From positions 1 through 24,566 of IMG/VR virus record IMGVR_UViG_3300031251_000097: a stretch of DNA of 24,566 nt; one strand, 5' to 3'. The translations under genes were made by a program, and so were the position numbers. The first letter of the stretch is position 1; each line of letters begins with the position of its first letter. Origin of the DNA: a virus. Under the pieces are notes generated by a model, which had not been told where the DNA came from, ran no database searches, and was given only the letters and a program-made list of their open reading frames with translations. Shown piece after piece: positions 15,273 through 21,202 of the stretch.

Positions 15273-16150
15273 GCATGACCCCCACCAACATCGCCCCTCC
15301 GGCGTCGATCATGGCTGCGCGCATGCAGGCGGTGTGGGGCCTGCGTGACACCGCGGGGTGCAAGCTCCCAGTCGGTATGCCACAGACCGCCCCGGTGAGC
15401 GTCCTGGCCTCTACTCAGATTCAGGGCGCCGACCTTCGCGGCGGCGTCTTCGCCCAGGGCGATGACACCGAGCTGCGGATCTCCGACAGCATCCTGCGGG
15501 CCCGCGGCCTCGCCAAGATGCTTGCCCTGGGCTCGACGCCCGGAGGGGTGACGCTCGGCAAGGGCTCGCCCCGCGGGATCATCAGCCGCACCACCCTGGA
15601 CCTGTCGGGCGACTCGACCCTCACGGCCGCGCCGATCTCCGGCTACAACAACGCCTCGCTCAGCTTCGACGATGTACGGATGATCGAGGCCTCGCGGAAT
15701 TTCATCGCCTGGGCGGGCCCCGGTCACCTTGAGCTGCTGAACAGCTTCGTCGGCGCCTTCGGGGTGGCGACCGACGCGAAGGACCATTGCGAGGGCCCGC
15801 ACATCGAGGGCGGCAGCTTCTTGTTCAATGGCGACCTGTTCGCGCCGGATCTGGGGTCACCTCTTACCGGCGCCCTGACCGCGGCGATCTATATCGAGGG
15901 GCTGTATTCCCCAGTCGTCGGCGCGATCTCCCACAGCATCGTCGACATCCCCAAGGGCCCGGTCCTCTGGACCATGCAGGTCTGCGCCAGAAAATTCGAC
16001 GTGGAGCTCACCATCGGCAACACCGGGATGCGCAAGGGTTCGTCCGGCTATATCGGCAAAACCGCGCTGGGCGGGAAGCTCCGGATCCGCGACGTCGGCG
16101 GCAACTTCGATCTCACGACCGGAGCCCCGGTCAACCACGCCACCCACTGA
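15269..16150 (+). CDS. unrecognised protein, possible beta-solenoid, no signal peptide
   Basis: A 293-residue protein starting in the ATGA overlap with the large exported gene. It has no signal peptide. Repeating short strands with polar turns ('IQGADLRGGVF', 'ELRISDSIL', 'GIISRTTLDLSGDS', 'LSFDDVRMIEASRN', 'LELLNSFVGAF', 'IEGGSFLFNGDLF', 'IYIEGLYSPVVGAISHSI') suggest a solenoid of about 20-25 residues per coil. It may be the intracellular or virion partner of the preceding protein, or a C-terminal half that became separate. Three cysteines. No family recognised with confidence. It is the last gene before the lysis cassette. Confidence 0.5.
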   Translation: MSMTPTNIAPPASIMAARMQAVWGLRDTAGCKLPVGMPQTAPVSVLASTQIQGADLRGGVFAQGDDTELRISDSILRARGLAKMLALGSTPGGVTLGKGSPRGIISRTTLDLSGDSTLTAAPISGYNNASLSFDDVRMIEASRNFIAWAGPGHLELLNSFVGAFGVATDAKDHCEGPHIEGGSFLFNGDLFAPDLGSPLTGALTAAIYIEGLYSPVVGAISHSIVDIPKGPVLWTMQVCARKFDVELTIGNTGMRKGSSGYIGKTALGGKLRIRDVGGNFDLTTGAPVNHATH

Positions 16151-16153
16151 TCC

Positions 16154-16501
16154 ATGTTCCCCCTCGCCGCCCGCCTGGAGTGCCCGCGCGTGAAGACAGC
16201 AGACCTTCCCAGCCTGTTCGCCACGCTTATGGGCGGGGGTGTCCTCGGGACGATCACCACGGCCCTGGTGCAGGGTTTTCGAAAGCCATCCTCCCAGGCC
16301 GAGCTGGTCAAGGTGGTGCAGGACGCCTCCAAGGAAATGATCGCGGACCTTCGAGCCGAGATCGGCCGCCAGCACGCCGAATGTGACCGCAACCTTGCGG
16401 AGCTCCGCCTCGAAATCGACGAGCTGAAGAACGGCGCCCGGATCGACGCCCTGATGCGTGGCCGCGTCGCCGGGGCCGGCGAGCGGGCGCCCAAGGACTG
16501 A
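16154..16501 (+). CDS. membrane protein with coiled coil, lysis cassette (possible spanin-like or holin-associated)
   Basis: A small protein (115 residues from the ATG at 16154). A hydrophobic segment 'LFATLMGGGVLGTITTALVQGF' (about residues 21-42) is followed by a long charged heptad-like helix ('ELVKVVQDASKEMIADLRAEIGRQHAECDRNLAELRLEIDELKN', 48-92). A membrane anchor plus coiled coil next to a holin and an endolysin suggests an inner-membrane spanin or holin partner, but the family is not recognised. The start is unsure: a GTG at 16190 has GGAG (16177-16180) at proper spacing and would give a 103-residue protein beginning MKTADL, whereas the ATG at 16154 has no visible ribosome site. Confidence 0.6.
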   Translation: MFPLAARLECPRVKTADLPSLFATLMGGGVLGTITTALVQGFRKPSSQAELVKVVQDASKEMIADLRAEIGRQHAECDRNLAELRLEIDELKNGARIDALMRGRVAGAGERAPKD

Positions 16502-16526
16502 ACCTCACCCATTGCAGGAGGCCGCC

Positions 16527-16787
16527 ATGAGCGACCGAAGCCGCGAGCTCATGTCCGTTCGGGCCGTGATCTCCTATGTCCAGATGCTGTCCTTCTTCGT
16601 CGCCCTGGGGGCGGTGATCTGGATCATCGTGTGGAAAGTCGAGGTCTCGCCGCTGATGGCGGGGATCCTCGGCACGATCCTGGGCACCACGTCGCAGGCC
16701 TTCTCGGCCGTGCGGTCCTACTGGCTGCCGGGCGCCGGGGCCGATCGGCCGCCGGCCGCCGCCGCGCCCGTGAGTGATCCGGCGTGA
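16527..16787 (+). CDS. holin-like protein, two membrane helices
   Basis: An 86-residue protein. The start at 16527 is chosen by the strong ribosome site CAGGAGG (16515-16521); the frame is open further upstream but overlaps the previous gene. Two hydrophobic helices are visible: 'VISYVQMLSFFVALGAVIWIIVWKV' (about 12-36) and 'PLMAGILGTILGTTSQAFSAV' (about 41-61). A charged N-terminus precedes them and a Pro/Ala-rich tail follows. This is the layout of a two-helix holin, which opens the inner membrane so the endolysin can reach peptidoglycan. The gene overlaps the endolysin start (GTGA), as lysis pairs often do. Family not named from sequence alone. Confidence 0.75.
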   Translation: MSDRSRELMSVRAVISYVQMLSFFVALGAVIWIIVWKVEVSPLMAGILGTILGTTSQAFSAVRSYWLPGAGADRPPAAAAPVSDPA

Positions 16788-17446
16788 CCTTGATCACGGC
16801 CGCCCAGCTGCAGATCTTCGCGCCGCGCTGTGACTTCCTGGCCGTGGCGCCGGCACTGGACCTGGCCTGCCAGGCGCATGAGATCACCACGCCGCGCCGG
16901 ATCCGCCACTTCCTGGCGCAGTGCCATGTGGAGTCGCAGGGCTTCACCGTGCTCGAGGAAAACCTCAGCTATTCGGTCGGCGGCCTGGTGGCCACCTGGC
17001 CGAAGCGGTTCCCGACGCCGGCGGCGGCTGGGCCCTTCGCCCACAATCCCCAGGCCCTGGCCGAGAAGGTCTATGGCGGCCGATATGGCAACGCCGCCGC
17101 CGGCGACGGCTGGCGCTATCGAGGGCGCGGCTTCACCGACCTGACCTTCAAGGCCAACTATGCCGCCGCCTCCAGCTGGAGCGGTCTGCCGCTGGTGGAC
17201 CATCCGGAGCTGGCCGCCCAGATCGGCCCGGCGGCGGTGATCGCGGCGGCCTATTGGCAGCTTCACGGGCTCAACCAGGTCGTCGACGCGGATCCCGACG
17301 AGAAGCTGATCGCCGACCTGTCCCTGCGGATCGCGACCAACGAAGAAGACGACCTCGAACAGGCGACCAAGGTCGTCAACGGCGGCGAGAACGGCCTGAA
17401 GGCGCGTCGGGACCAGCTGATCCGCGCGGCCAACATCTGGCGCTGA
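16784..17446 (+). CDS. endolysin, glycoside hydrolase family 19 (chitinase-like)
   Basis: A 220-residue lysozyme of the GH19 fold that cuts the glycan strands of peptidoglycan at lysis. The core motif 'RIRHFLAQCHVESQGFTVLEENLSYS' holds the two likely catalytic glutamates, E50 and E59. After it come 'VYGGRYGN', 'GDGWRYRGRGFTDLTFKANY' (the typical substrate-cleft motif) and 'VNGGENGLKARR'. The length matches phage GH19 endolysins without a binding domain. It starts at GTG 16784, overlapping the holin stop (GTGA). There is no signal peptide, so release depends on the holin. Confidence 0.93.
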   Translation: MTLITAAQLQIFAPRCDFLAVAPALDLACQAHEITTPRRIRHFLAQCHVESQGFTVLEENLSYSVGGLVATWPKRFPTPAAAGPFAHNPQALAEKVYGGRYGNAAAGDGWRYRGRGFTDLTFKANYAAASSWSGLPLVDHPELAAQIGPAAVIAAAYWQLHGLNQVVDADPDEKLIADLSLRIATNEEDDLEQATKVVNGGENGLKARRDQLIRAANIWR

Positions 17447-17471
17447 GCGCCGGCTCCAAGGAATCCCTCCC

Positions 17472-18224
17472 ATGCTGATGATTCTCGCGGCCTTCCTGGC
17501 CACGACCACCCATGCGTGCCCGGCCTTCGCGGCTGAGGGTCTGCTGCCCCAGGCGCCGGCCGCCGTGGTGATCTGCTTTGATGGCTATGCCCTCGGCCAC
17601 TCGGCGGCCGACCGCGAGCCGCTTTGGAGCGCCGAGCACCTGACCGCTGCCGGCGTCGCGACCGCGCTGAAGGCGAAGCGGGCAGGAGACTTCCACCCGG
17701 AGCTGCTGCTGCCGAAGTCCGACCGGGCCGAGCTCTCAGACTACCTCTGCGCCGATCAATTCGACCGCGGCCACATGACTCCGGTCGGCGACTTCGGTGT
17801 GACCAGCGAGGAAAACGACACCTTCACCCTGGCGAACATGGTCCCGCAGTTGGACACGCTGAACGAGGGCCTCTGGGCGGGCCTCGAGGGCGCGGTGCGC
17901 CAGTTGGCCCAGCATGAAGGCGAGCTCTATATCGTCACCGGCCCGGTGTTCGGTTCGAGCCCCGCTAAGCTCAAGGGCCGGGTCACCGTGCCGATCGCCA
18001 CCTTCAAGGCGGTCTGGGATCCGGCGACGCATTTCGCCTCGGCCTATGTCGCCCAGAACGACGCCTCGGGCGCCTACAAGGTGGTGAGCATCTCCACCCT
18101 ACAGGAGGAGATCGGCTTCGATCCGTTCCCGGGCCTGGCGCCGGCCATCAAGGCGCACGTCTCCGACCTGCCGAAGCCGCTGAAGCTGGATAGCGCGCTC
18201 AAGCCCAGGGCGTGCACGAAATGA
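17472..18224 (+). CDS. secreted DNA/RNA non-specific endonuclease (NUC family)
   Basis: A 250-residue protein with a signal peptide (MLMILAAFLATTTHACPAFA, cleaved after residue 20) and a NUC (beta-beta-alpha metal) nuclease core. 'FDRGHMTPVGDF' contains the DRGH motif (D98-H101, H101 the general base). 'TFTLANMVPQ' supplies the metal-binding Asn (N122), followed by 'LYIVTGPVF' and a late 'VPIATFKAVWD'. Such enzymes degrade DNA and RNA outside the cytoplasm. AAGGAA at 17458-17463 is the ribosome site; the gene directly follows the endolysin. Its product could clear host DNA released at lysis or destroy incoming DNA in the periplasm of lysogens; the sequence cannot decide. The stop overlaps the next start (ATGA). 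Confidence 0.88.
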   Translation: MLMILAAFLATTTHACPAFAAEGLLPQAPAAVVICFDGYALGHSAADREPLWSAEHLTAAGVATALKAKRAGDFHPELLLPKSDRAELSDYLCADQFDRGHMTPVGDFGVTSEENDTFTLANMVPQLDTLNEGLWAGLEGAVRQLAQHEGELYIVTGPVFGSSPAKLKGRVTVPIATFKAVWDPATHFASAYVAQNDASGAYKVVSISTLQEEIGFDPFPGLAPAIKAHVSDLPKPLKLDSALKPRACTK

Positions 18225-18550
18225 GGCTCCTGGACCTCGATCCTCGCTGGCTGCTCAAGGATGGCCAGCGGGTCGGTTTCATCTTCCGTAACCCGGTCAA
18301 GAAAGAACGCGGGTGGTGGGCATCCTGCTTCTTCAAACCGACGCCGGAGGATGTTCAGGAGCAACTCCTGGACGCTGCGTTGGGCGAAGACACCCCCTAC
18401 CAAATGTGCAATCCGACCGCAGGGTGGAAACCGTCCGTTGAGCCGCCCTTGGCTGACTTCGAAAATCTGTCGGTGACGCCTTCACTCGATGGCGGTCCCG
18501 GCTGGTGGCACGGATTCATCACCAACGGTGAGATCGTCGGCGGCATCTGA
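18221..18550 (+). CDS. DUF6527-like small protein
   Basis: A 109-residue protein starting in the ATGA overlap with the nuclease (a GTG 9 bases upstream is less likely). 'MRLLDLDPRWL....G..VGFIFRNP', 'WWASCFF' and a C-terminal 'ENLSVTPSLDGG..WWHGFITNGEIVGG' follow the outline of phage-encoded DUF6527 proteins, some of which were long mislabelled ammonia monooxygenase. The usual zinc-binding cysteines are not clearly present (only two Cys). DUF6527 relatives also occur next to ubiquitin-like systems, but nothing here suggests that. Role unknown. The sequence is slightly less GC-rich and richer in Lys than its neighbours. Confidence 0.5.
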   Translation: MRLLDLDPRWLLKDGQRVGFIFRNPVKKERGWWASCFFKPTPEDVQEQLLDAALGEDTPYQMCNPTAGWKPSVEPPLADFENLSVTPSLDGGPGWWHGFITNGEIVGGI

Positions 18551-18936
18551 TGGCGCAATCCGCAGACTGGCCCTGGCGACCGCCGGCCGAGAATGTCCTG
18601 GAGGTTCGCGCGCTCGCGGAGCGCATCGTCGAGATCGCCCGGCCGGCGGCCAGGGCCTGCGGCTATGCGATCGGCGTCCACGGCAGCATGGAGCGTGACC
18701 TGGACCTGATCGCGGCCCCTTGGACCGATGACGCGGCCGCGCCGCTGGCCGTGGTCAAGGCGATCCAAGCCGCGATCACCGCCGGCGTCGGCGATTGCTA
18801 TCGAAGCGCCGAGGTCGAGCAGAAGCCGCATGGTCGCCTGACCTGGGTGCTGCATTTCCAGAACGCCGTCGAGACCACGAACGGCGCCTATCCCTTCGTC
18901 GACCTGTCCGTCATGCCGCGGATCGCGGTCGACTGA
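18550..18936 (+). CDS. nucleotidyltransferase-like phage protein
   Basis: A 128-residue protein starting at TGATG. 'YAIGVHGSMERDLDLIAAPWTDDA' (residues 39-62) looks like a small nucleotidyltransferase signature: G45-S46, then D50 and D52 as possible metal ligands. The spacing between GS and the first Asp is shorter than in classical pol-beta enzymes, so activity is doubtful. The same 'GS..RDLDLIA.PW' pattern recurs in small uncharacterised proteins of many phages. A helix precedes it ('VLEVRALAERIVEIARPAAR') and 'GRLTWVLHFQN' with 'FVDLSVMP' ends the fold, possibly supplying a third acidic residue. Function unknown. Confidence 0.55.
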   Translation: MAQSADWPWRPPAENVLEVRALAERIVEIARPAARACGYAIGVHGSMERDLDLIAAPWTDDAAAPLAVVKAIQAAITAGVGDCYRSAEVEQKPHGRLTWVLHFQNAVETTNGAYPFVDLSVMPRIAVD

Positions 18937-18977
18937 TCCCCATCCCGCGGCCTAGCCGCACCCCTGAGAGAACTCCC

Positions 18978-19268
18978 ATGAACAAGATCCTGATGGCGGC
19001 CGCCCTGGCCGCCGCCTGCGTGGCCCTGTCTGGCTGCGCGGGCTTCACCATGCCCGGCGCCGCCGGCAACGCGACCGCCGCCACCAACAGCCTGGTGCAC
19101 GACGTCATCACCGACCCGAACTGCGGCCACCATGACGAGGTCCGGCTGACGACCGGCGCGGCCGGCGTCCCCGGCAGCGCCGTGGTCGTGCTCACCCGCG
19201 ACTGCCCGGCCCGGCCGGTCGCCCCGGCCCCGGCCGCTGCGCCGGCCGCCACACCGCCTGGTGCGTGA
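18978..19268 (+). CDS. small lipoprotein, possible outer-membrane spanin-like
   Basis: A 96-residue protein with a lipoprotein signal: 'MNKILMAAALAAACVALSGC', where C20 in the LSGC lipobox would be lipid-modified. The mature part is short, with two further cysteines ('DPNCGHHDEV' and 'TRDCPARP') and a Pro/Ala-rich tail ('APAPAAAPAATPP'). Its place at the end of a lysis region suggests an outer-membrane spanin (Rz1-type), which are also short, Pro-rich lipoproteins. However, no adjacent inner-membrane partner overlaps it; the nearest candidate is the coiled-coil protein at 16154. It could equally be a surface-exclusion lipoprotein. The start follows GAGAG at 18966-18970. Confidence 0.6.
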   Translation: MNKILMAAALAAACVALSGCAGFTMPGAAGNATAATNSLVHDVITDPNCGHHDEVRLTTGAAGVPGSAVVVLTRDCPARPVAPAPAAAPAATPPGA

Positions 19269-19867
19269 TGCGGCACCTCCCCTGGGTGTTGGCGATCCTG
19301 CTGGGCATCATGTTGGCCGGGATTTATGCCCCGCCGACCTACGCCCAGGCCGCTCCGCCTGGTGATCCCTGCGCCCACGGGCCCTGCAGGGTGAGTGGCG
19401 CTGCGCTGCGCTTAACGATCCCGCTGCCGGCGAAGCCTGGCCAGTTCGCCGGCAAGTTCGAGCTGGTGCCGCTGTTCGATCGTGGCCATCGGCCGGTGAT
19501 CAGCAACGGCCACCAGTATTATGCCATCCGGAACACGATCGGATTCCGGACCAAGGCCGGCGACGTGGTGAGCACCTTCGCGGGCGCCACCACGGACCTG
19601 GCCTCGATCCCCGCCGCCATGTGGCCGATCATGCCGCCGGACGGGCCCTGGGCCGAGGCCGCGACCTTCCACGACGCCTGCTACAAGTCGCGTGGGACAT
19701 TCGTCTGGCAGAGCCACACAGGCCGCACCAGGTTGAACCCCTACGCCCGTGCCGACTGCGATGACATCCTTGACCAGGCGATGATCTCGCTTGGCGTTCC
19801 CCAATGGAAACGGGTGTCGATCTGGTCGGCCGTCCGCGTGGGCGGCTTCATGGGCTGGGGCACATAA
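19268..19867 (+). CDS. exported DUF1353 protein
   Basis: A 199-residue protein starting at TGATG, overlapping the lipoprotein. Signal peptide 'MRHLPWVLAILLGIMLAGIYAPPTYA' (cleaved after about residue 26). The core is DUF1353: 'FAGATTDLASIPAAMWPIMPPDG', 'AEAATFHDACYKSRG' and 'R.DCDDILDQAMISLGVP...', with the TDLASIP and HDACY motifs. DUF1353 proteins are common in phage tail and lysis regions and their biochemical role is unproven. The His-Asp in the HDACY motif and the downstream DCDD acids could bind a metal. The signal peptide is unusual for the family as I know it. This is the last gene of the long rightward operon, with a terminator 38 bases after it. Confidence 0.75.
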   Translation: MRHLPWVLAILLGIMLAGIYAPPTYAQAAPPGDPCAHGPCRVSGAALRLTIPLPAKPGQFAGKFELVPLFDRGHRPVISNGHQYYAIRNTIGFRTKAGDVVSTFAGATTDLASIPAAMWPIMPPDGPWAEAATFHDACYKSRGTFVWQSHTGRTRLNPYARADCDDILDQAMISLGVPQWKRVSIWSAVRVGGFMGWGT

Positions 19868-19904
19868 GACCCGGCGATCCTAGTCTTCCCGTCGCCGCAT
19901 CCTG

Positions 19905-19937
19905 GCCCCGTCGCGCAACCACGCGGCGGGGCTTTTT
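19905..19937 (+). terminator. strong rho-independent terminator of the late operon
   Basis: The arms GCCCCGTCGCG (19905-19915) and CGCGGCGGGGC (19922-19932) form an 11-bp stem with one G-U pair and a 6-base loop (CAACCA), followed by TTTTT (19933-19937). It lies 38 bases after the DUF1353 stop, separating the late operon from the toxin-antitoxin genes. Confidence 0.9.
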
Positions 19938-19958
19938 GCGTTTGGGCCATCGAACAAA

Positions 19959-19977
19959 TGTAAGGCAATGCCTCACA
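19959..19977. promoter_or_regulatory. operator 1, 19-bp palindrome upstream of higBA
   Basis: TGTAAGGCA-A-TGCCTCACA is an inverted repeat with one mismatched pair. It matches the second site 37 bp downstream (centre to centre). Probably bound by the HigA antitoxin or the HigBA complex, since the pair directly precedes higB. Confidence 0.7.
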
Positions 19978-19995
19978 TTACGCTTGCATCATGCG

Positions 19996-20014
19996 TGTAA
20001 GGCAGTACCTTACA
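19996..20014. promoter_or_regulatory. operator 2, 19-bp palindrome overlapping the higB promoter
   Basis: TGTAAGGCA-G-TACCTTACA, an inverted repeat with one mismatched pair, ends 3 bases before the higB start codon. A possible -35 (TTGCAT, 19984-19989) and -10 (TACCTT, 20006-20011) with a 16-base spacer would overlap this site, so binding would block transcription. With that -10 the mRNA would be nearly leaderless. The promoter elements are tentative. Confidence 0.7.
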
Positions 20015-20017
20015 TTC

Positions 20018-20296
20018 ATGATCAAGAGCTTCAAAAACAAAGGCCTCCGCCTCTTCTGGGAAACCGGAAGCGCCCGTCGCCTCGCCGTCCCGAACACCGA
20101 TCGGGTTCGCCTGATCCTGGTGGCCCTAAACGCCGCGACCGTCCCCGGCGACATGAACGTCCCGGGCTGGCGCTTCCACCCGCTGGGAAAGATGGCGCCG
20201 GGTCGCTATGCTGTTGAGGCGAGCGCCAACTACCGCGTGACCTTCGCTTTCGAGGCCACAAACGCGGTCGATGTCGACCTGGAGGATTACCACTGA
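20018..20296 (+). CDS. higB: HigB-type mRNA interferase toxin
   Basis: A 92-residue RelE/HigB-superfamily toxin that would cut mRNA on the ribosome. 'MIKSFKNKGLRLFWETG' is the standard HigB start, which fixes the ATG at 20018 although the frame is open 27 bases further up into the operator. Other family motifs: 'RL.LVALNAATVPGDMNVPGWRFHPLGK' (about residues 31-58) and 'YRVTFAFE...AVDVDLEDYH' at the end. No ribosome site is visible, in keeping with a leaderless or weakly translated message. The stop overlaps the antitoxin start (TGATG). Toxin-first order is normal for HigBA. Confidence 0.92.
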   Translation: MIKSFKNKGLRLFWETGSARRLAVPNTDRVRLILVALNAATVPGDMNVPGWRFHPLGKMAPGRYAVEASANYRVTFAFEATNAVDVDLEDYH

Positions 20297-20631
20297 TGGG
20301 CAAGCCCGAAGACACCGCCCCGCTGAAGCGGGGCCTCGCCCCCGTCCACCCGGGCGAGATGTTGCGGCTCGAGGTCGTCCCGGCCCTGAAAGCCACGGGG
20401 GTCACCAAGGTGGCGCTCGCGGCCGCGCTGGGGATCAGTCGGCGGACGCTCGAGGACATCCTGCTCGAGAAGCAGAACGTCACCCCGGAGATGGCTCTGC
20501 GGCTCGGCAAGGCGCTGGGCAATGGCCCGAACCTCTGGCTCAACCTGCAGCAGGACTGGGACCTGGCGCGGGCCCGTGAGCGGCTCGGTGCGGCCCTGGA
20601 CGAGATTGCGACCTTCCAGGTGGCGAGCTAG
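20296..20631 (+). CDS. higA: HigA-type antitoxin, XRE-family DNA-binding
   Basis: A 111-residue antitoxin with the HigA signature 'HPGEMLRLEVVPALKATGVTK' followed by a helix-turn-helix at about residues 36-60 ('KVALAAALGISRRTLEDILLEKQNVTPEMALRLGKALG') and 'N.WLNLQQDWDLARARE'. It neutralises HigB and binds its own promoter; the two palindromes at 19959-20014 are the likely sites. The gene is coupled to higB through TGATG. In a prophage such a pair may stabilise lysogeny or act in abortive infection. Confidence 0.93.
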   Translation: MGKPEDTAPLKRGLAPVHPGEMLRLEVVPALKATGVTKVALAAALGISRRTLEDILLEKQNVTPEMALRLGKALGNGPNLWLNLQQDWDLARARERLGAALDEIATFQVAS

Positions 20632-20642
20632 TCGCGGCGGCC

Positions 20643-20876
20643 ATGGAGGAGCTCGAGGCGCGCCTGGCGGCGCTGGAGACCCTGTTCATGGAGCGCCTGG
20701 CGCTGGATCCGCCGGCGATGCTGCGGGCCCTGCAGGCCCAGCTGGACGTTGAGGCGTTCGGTGATGAGCGGATGATCCGCGACCAGGCGCTCCACATCCT
20801 GGGCGATGCGATCCGCCGCTTCGACGAGATCTCGGTCGGGTTCAGGATCCCGACGCCGCCGGCGGCCGAGAGCTAG
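20643..20876 (+). CDS. small helical protein, unknown
   Basis: A 77-residue protein 11 bases after higA. It opens with a heptad-like helix 'MEELEARLAALETLFMERLAL' and continues with 'LRALQAQLD...FGDERMIRDQALHILGDAIRRFDEI'. I believe small proteins of this outline occur in other alphaproteobacterial mobile elements, without known function. The ribosome site is weak. It may be the third gene of the higBA operon or independent. Its stop codon shares the CTAG tetramer with the stop of the convergent minus-strand gene, so no room is left for a terminator between them. Confidence 0.55.
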   Translation: MEELEARLAALETLFMERLALDPPAMLRALQAQLDVEAFGDERMIRDQALHILGDAIRRFDEISVGFRIPTPPAAES

Positions 20877-21082
20877 ACCGGATCCTCGGTGCAGTCCGAG
20901 CGGACGAAGACGATGGCGTTGATGCTGCCGGCGTTGATCACGTCCCACACGCGGCCGTAGTGGTCGCGGAATCGCCGGATTGGGCGCCGGCCGGCGGTGG
21001 AGTTCATCACCGGCAGGCCGAGGAGCGCCTCGCGCGACATCGTGCGCGGATCTGCGGTCCATTTGTTGGGCGGGGCATCCAT
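20873..21082 (-). CDS. small unrecognised protein (leftward)
   Basis: A 69-residue protein from the ATG at 21082 (a TTG at 21121 would add 13 residues, less likely). It has a basic middle ('AGRRPIRRFRDHYGRVWDVI') and the end 'AGSINAIVFVRSDCTEDPV'. No family recognised. It ends in the CTAG shared with the convergent gene. It lies downstream of the integrase operon, but a gap of 120 bases with a palindrome and a weak terminator suggests its own promoter. Low-complexity shadows in other frames are rejected because this frame has the more ordinary composition. Confidence 0.45.
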   Translation of the reverse strand: MDAPPNKWTADPRTMSREALLGLPVMNSTAGRRPIRRFRDHYGRVWDVINAGSINAIVFVRSDCTEDPV

Positions 21083-21202
21083 GGTGGCCGCGACGGATAC
21101 ACCCGCCGGCGGCTCGCGCAAAGTCTATGTTGCCAAAATGTTCAAGCGAACGCCGTTCGTTCCTTCGGTTTACAAAACCCCGGAGGGGATCGGGGATTTC
21201 CC
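21083..21202. other. gap with palindrome and possible leftward terminator/promoter
   Basis: No gene is seen. Read on the minus strand it holds a short stem CCCC-TCC-GGGG followed by TTTT (21188 down to 21174), a weak terminator for the leftward operon. It also holds the third copy of the palindrome and an AT-richer stretch around 21120-21145 that may carry a promoter for the gene ending at 20873. None of these is strong alone. Confidence 0.35.
21146..21159. repeat. palindrome GCGAACGCCGTTCG, copy 3
   Basis: Matches 14 of the 15 bases of the copies at 5229-5243 and 11057-11071; the last base here is T in place of C. It is upstream of the leftward gene that starts at 21082, where an operator would be expected. 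Confidence 0.6.

Noticed and set aside
21141-21163. GTTC/GAAC half-sites as an alphaproteobacterial LexA (SOS) box
   Set aside because: The half-sites do not show the GTTC-N7-GTTC spacing of alphaproteobacterial LexA, so an SOS operator cannot be claimed.
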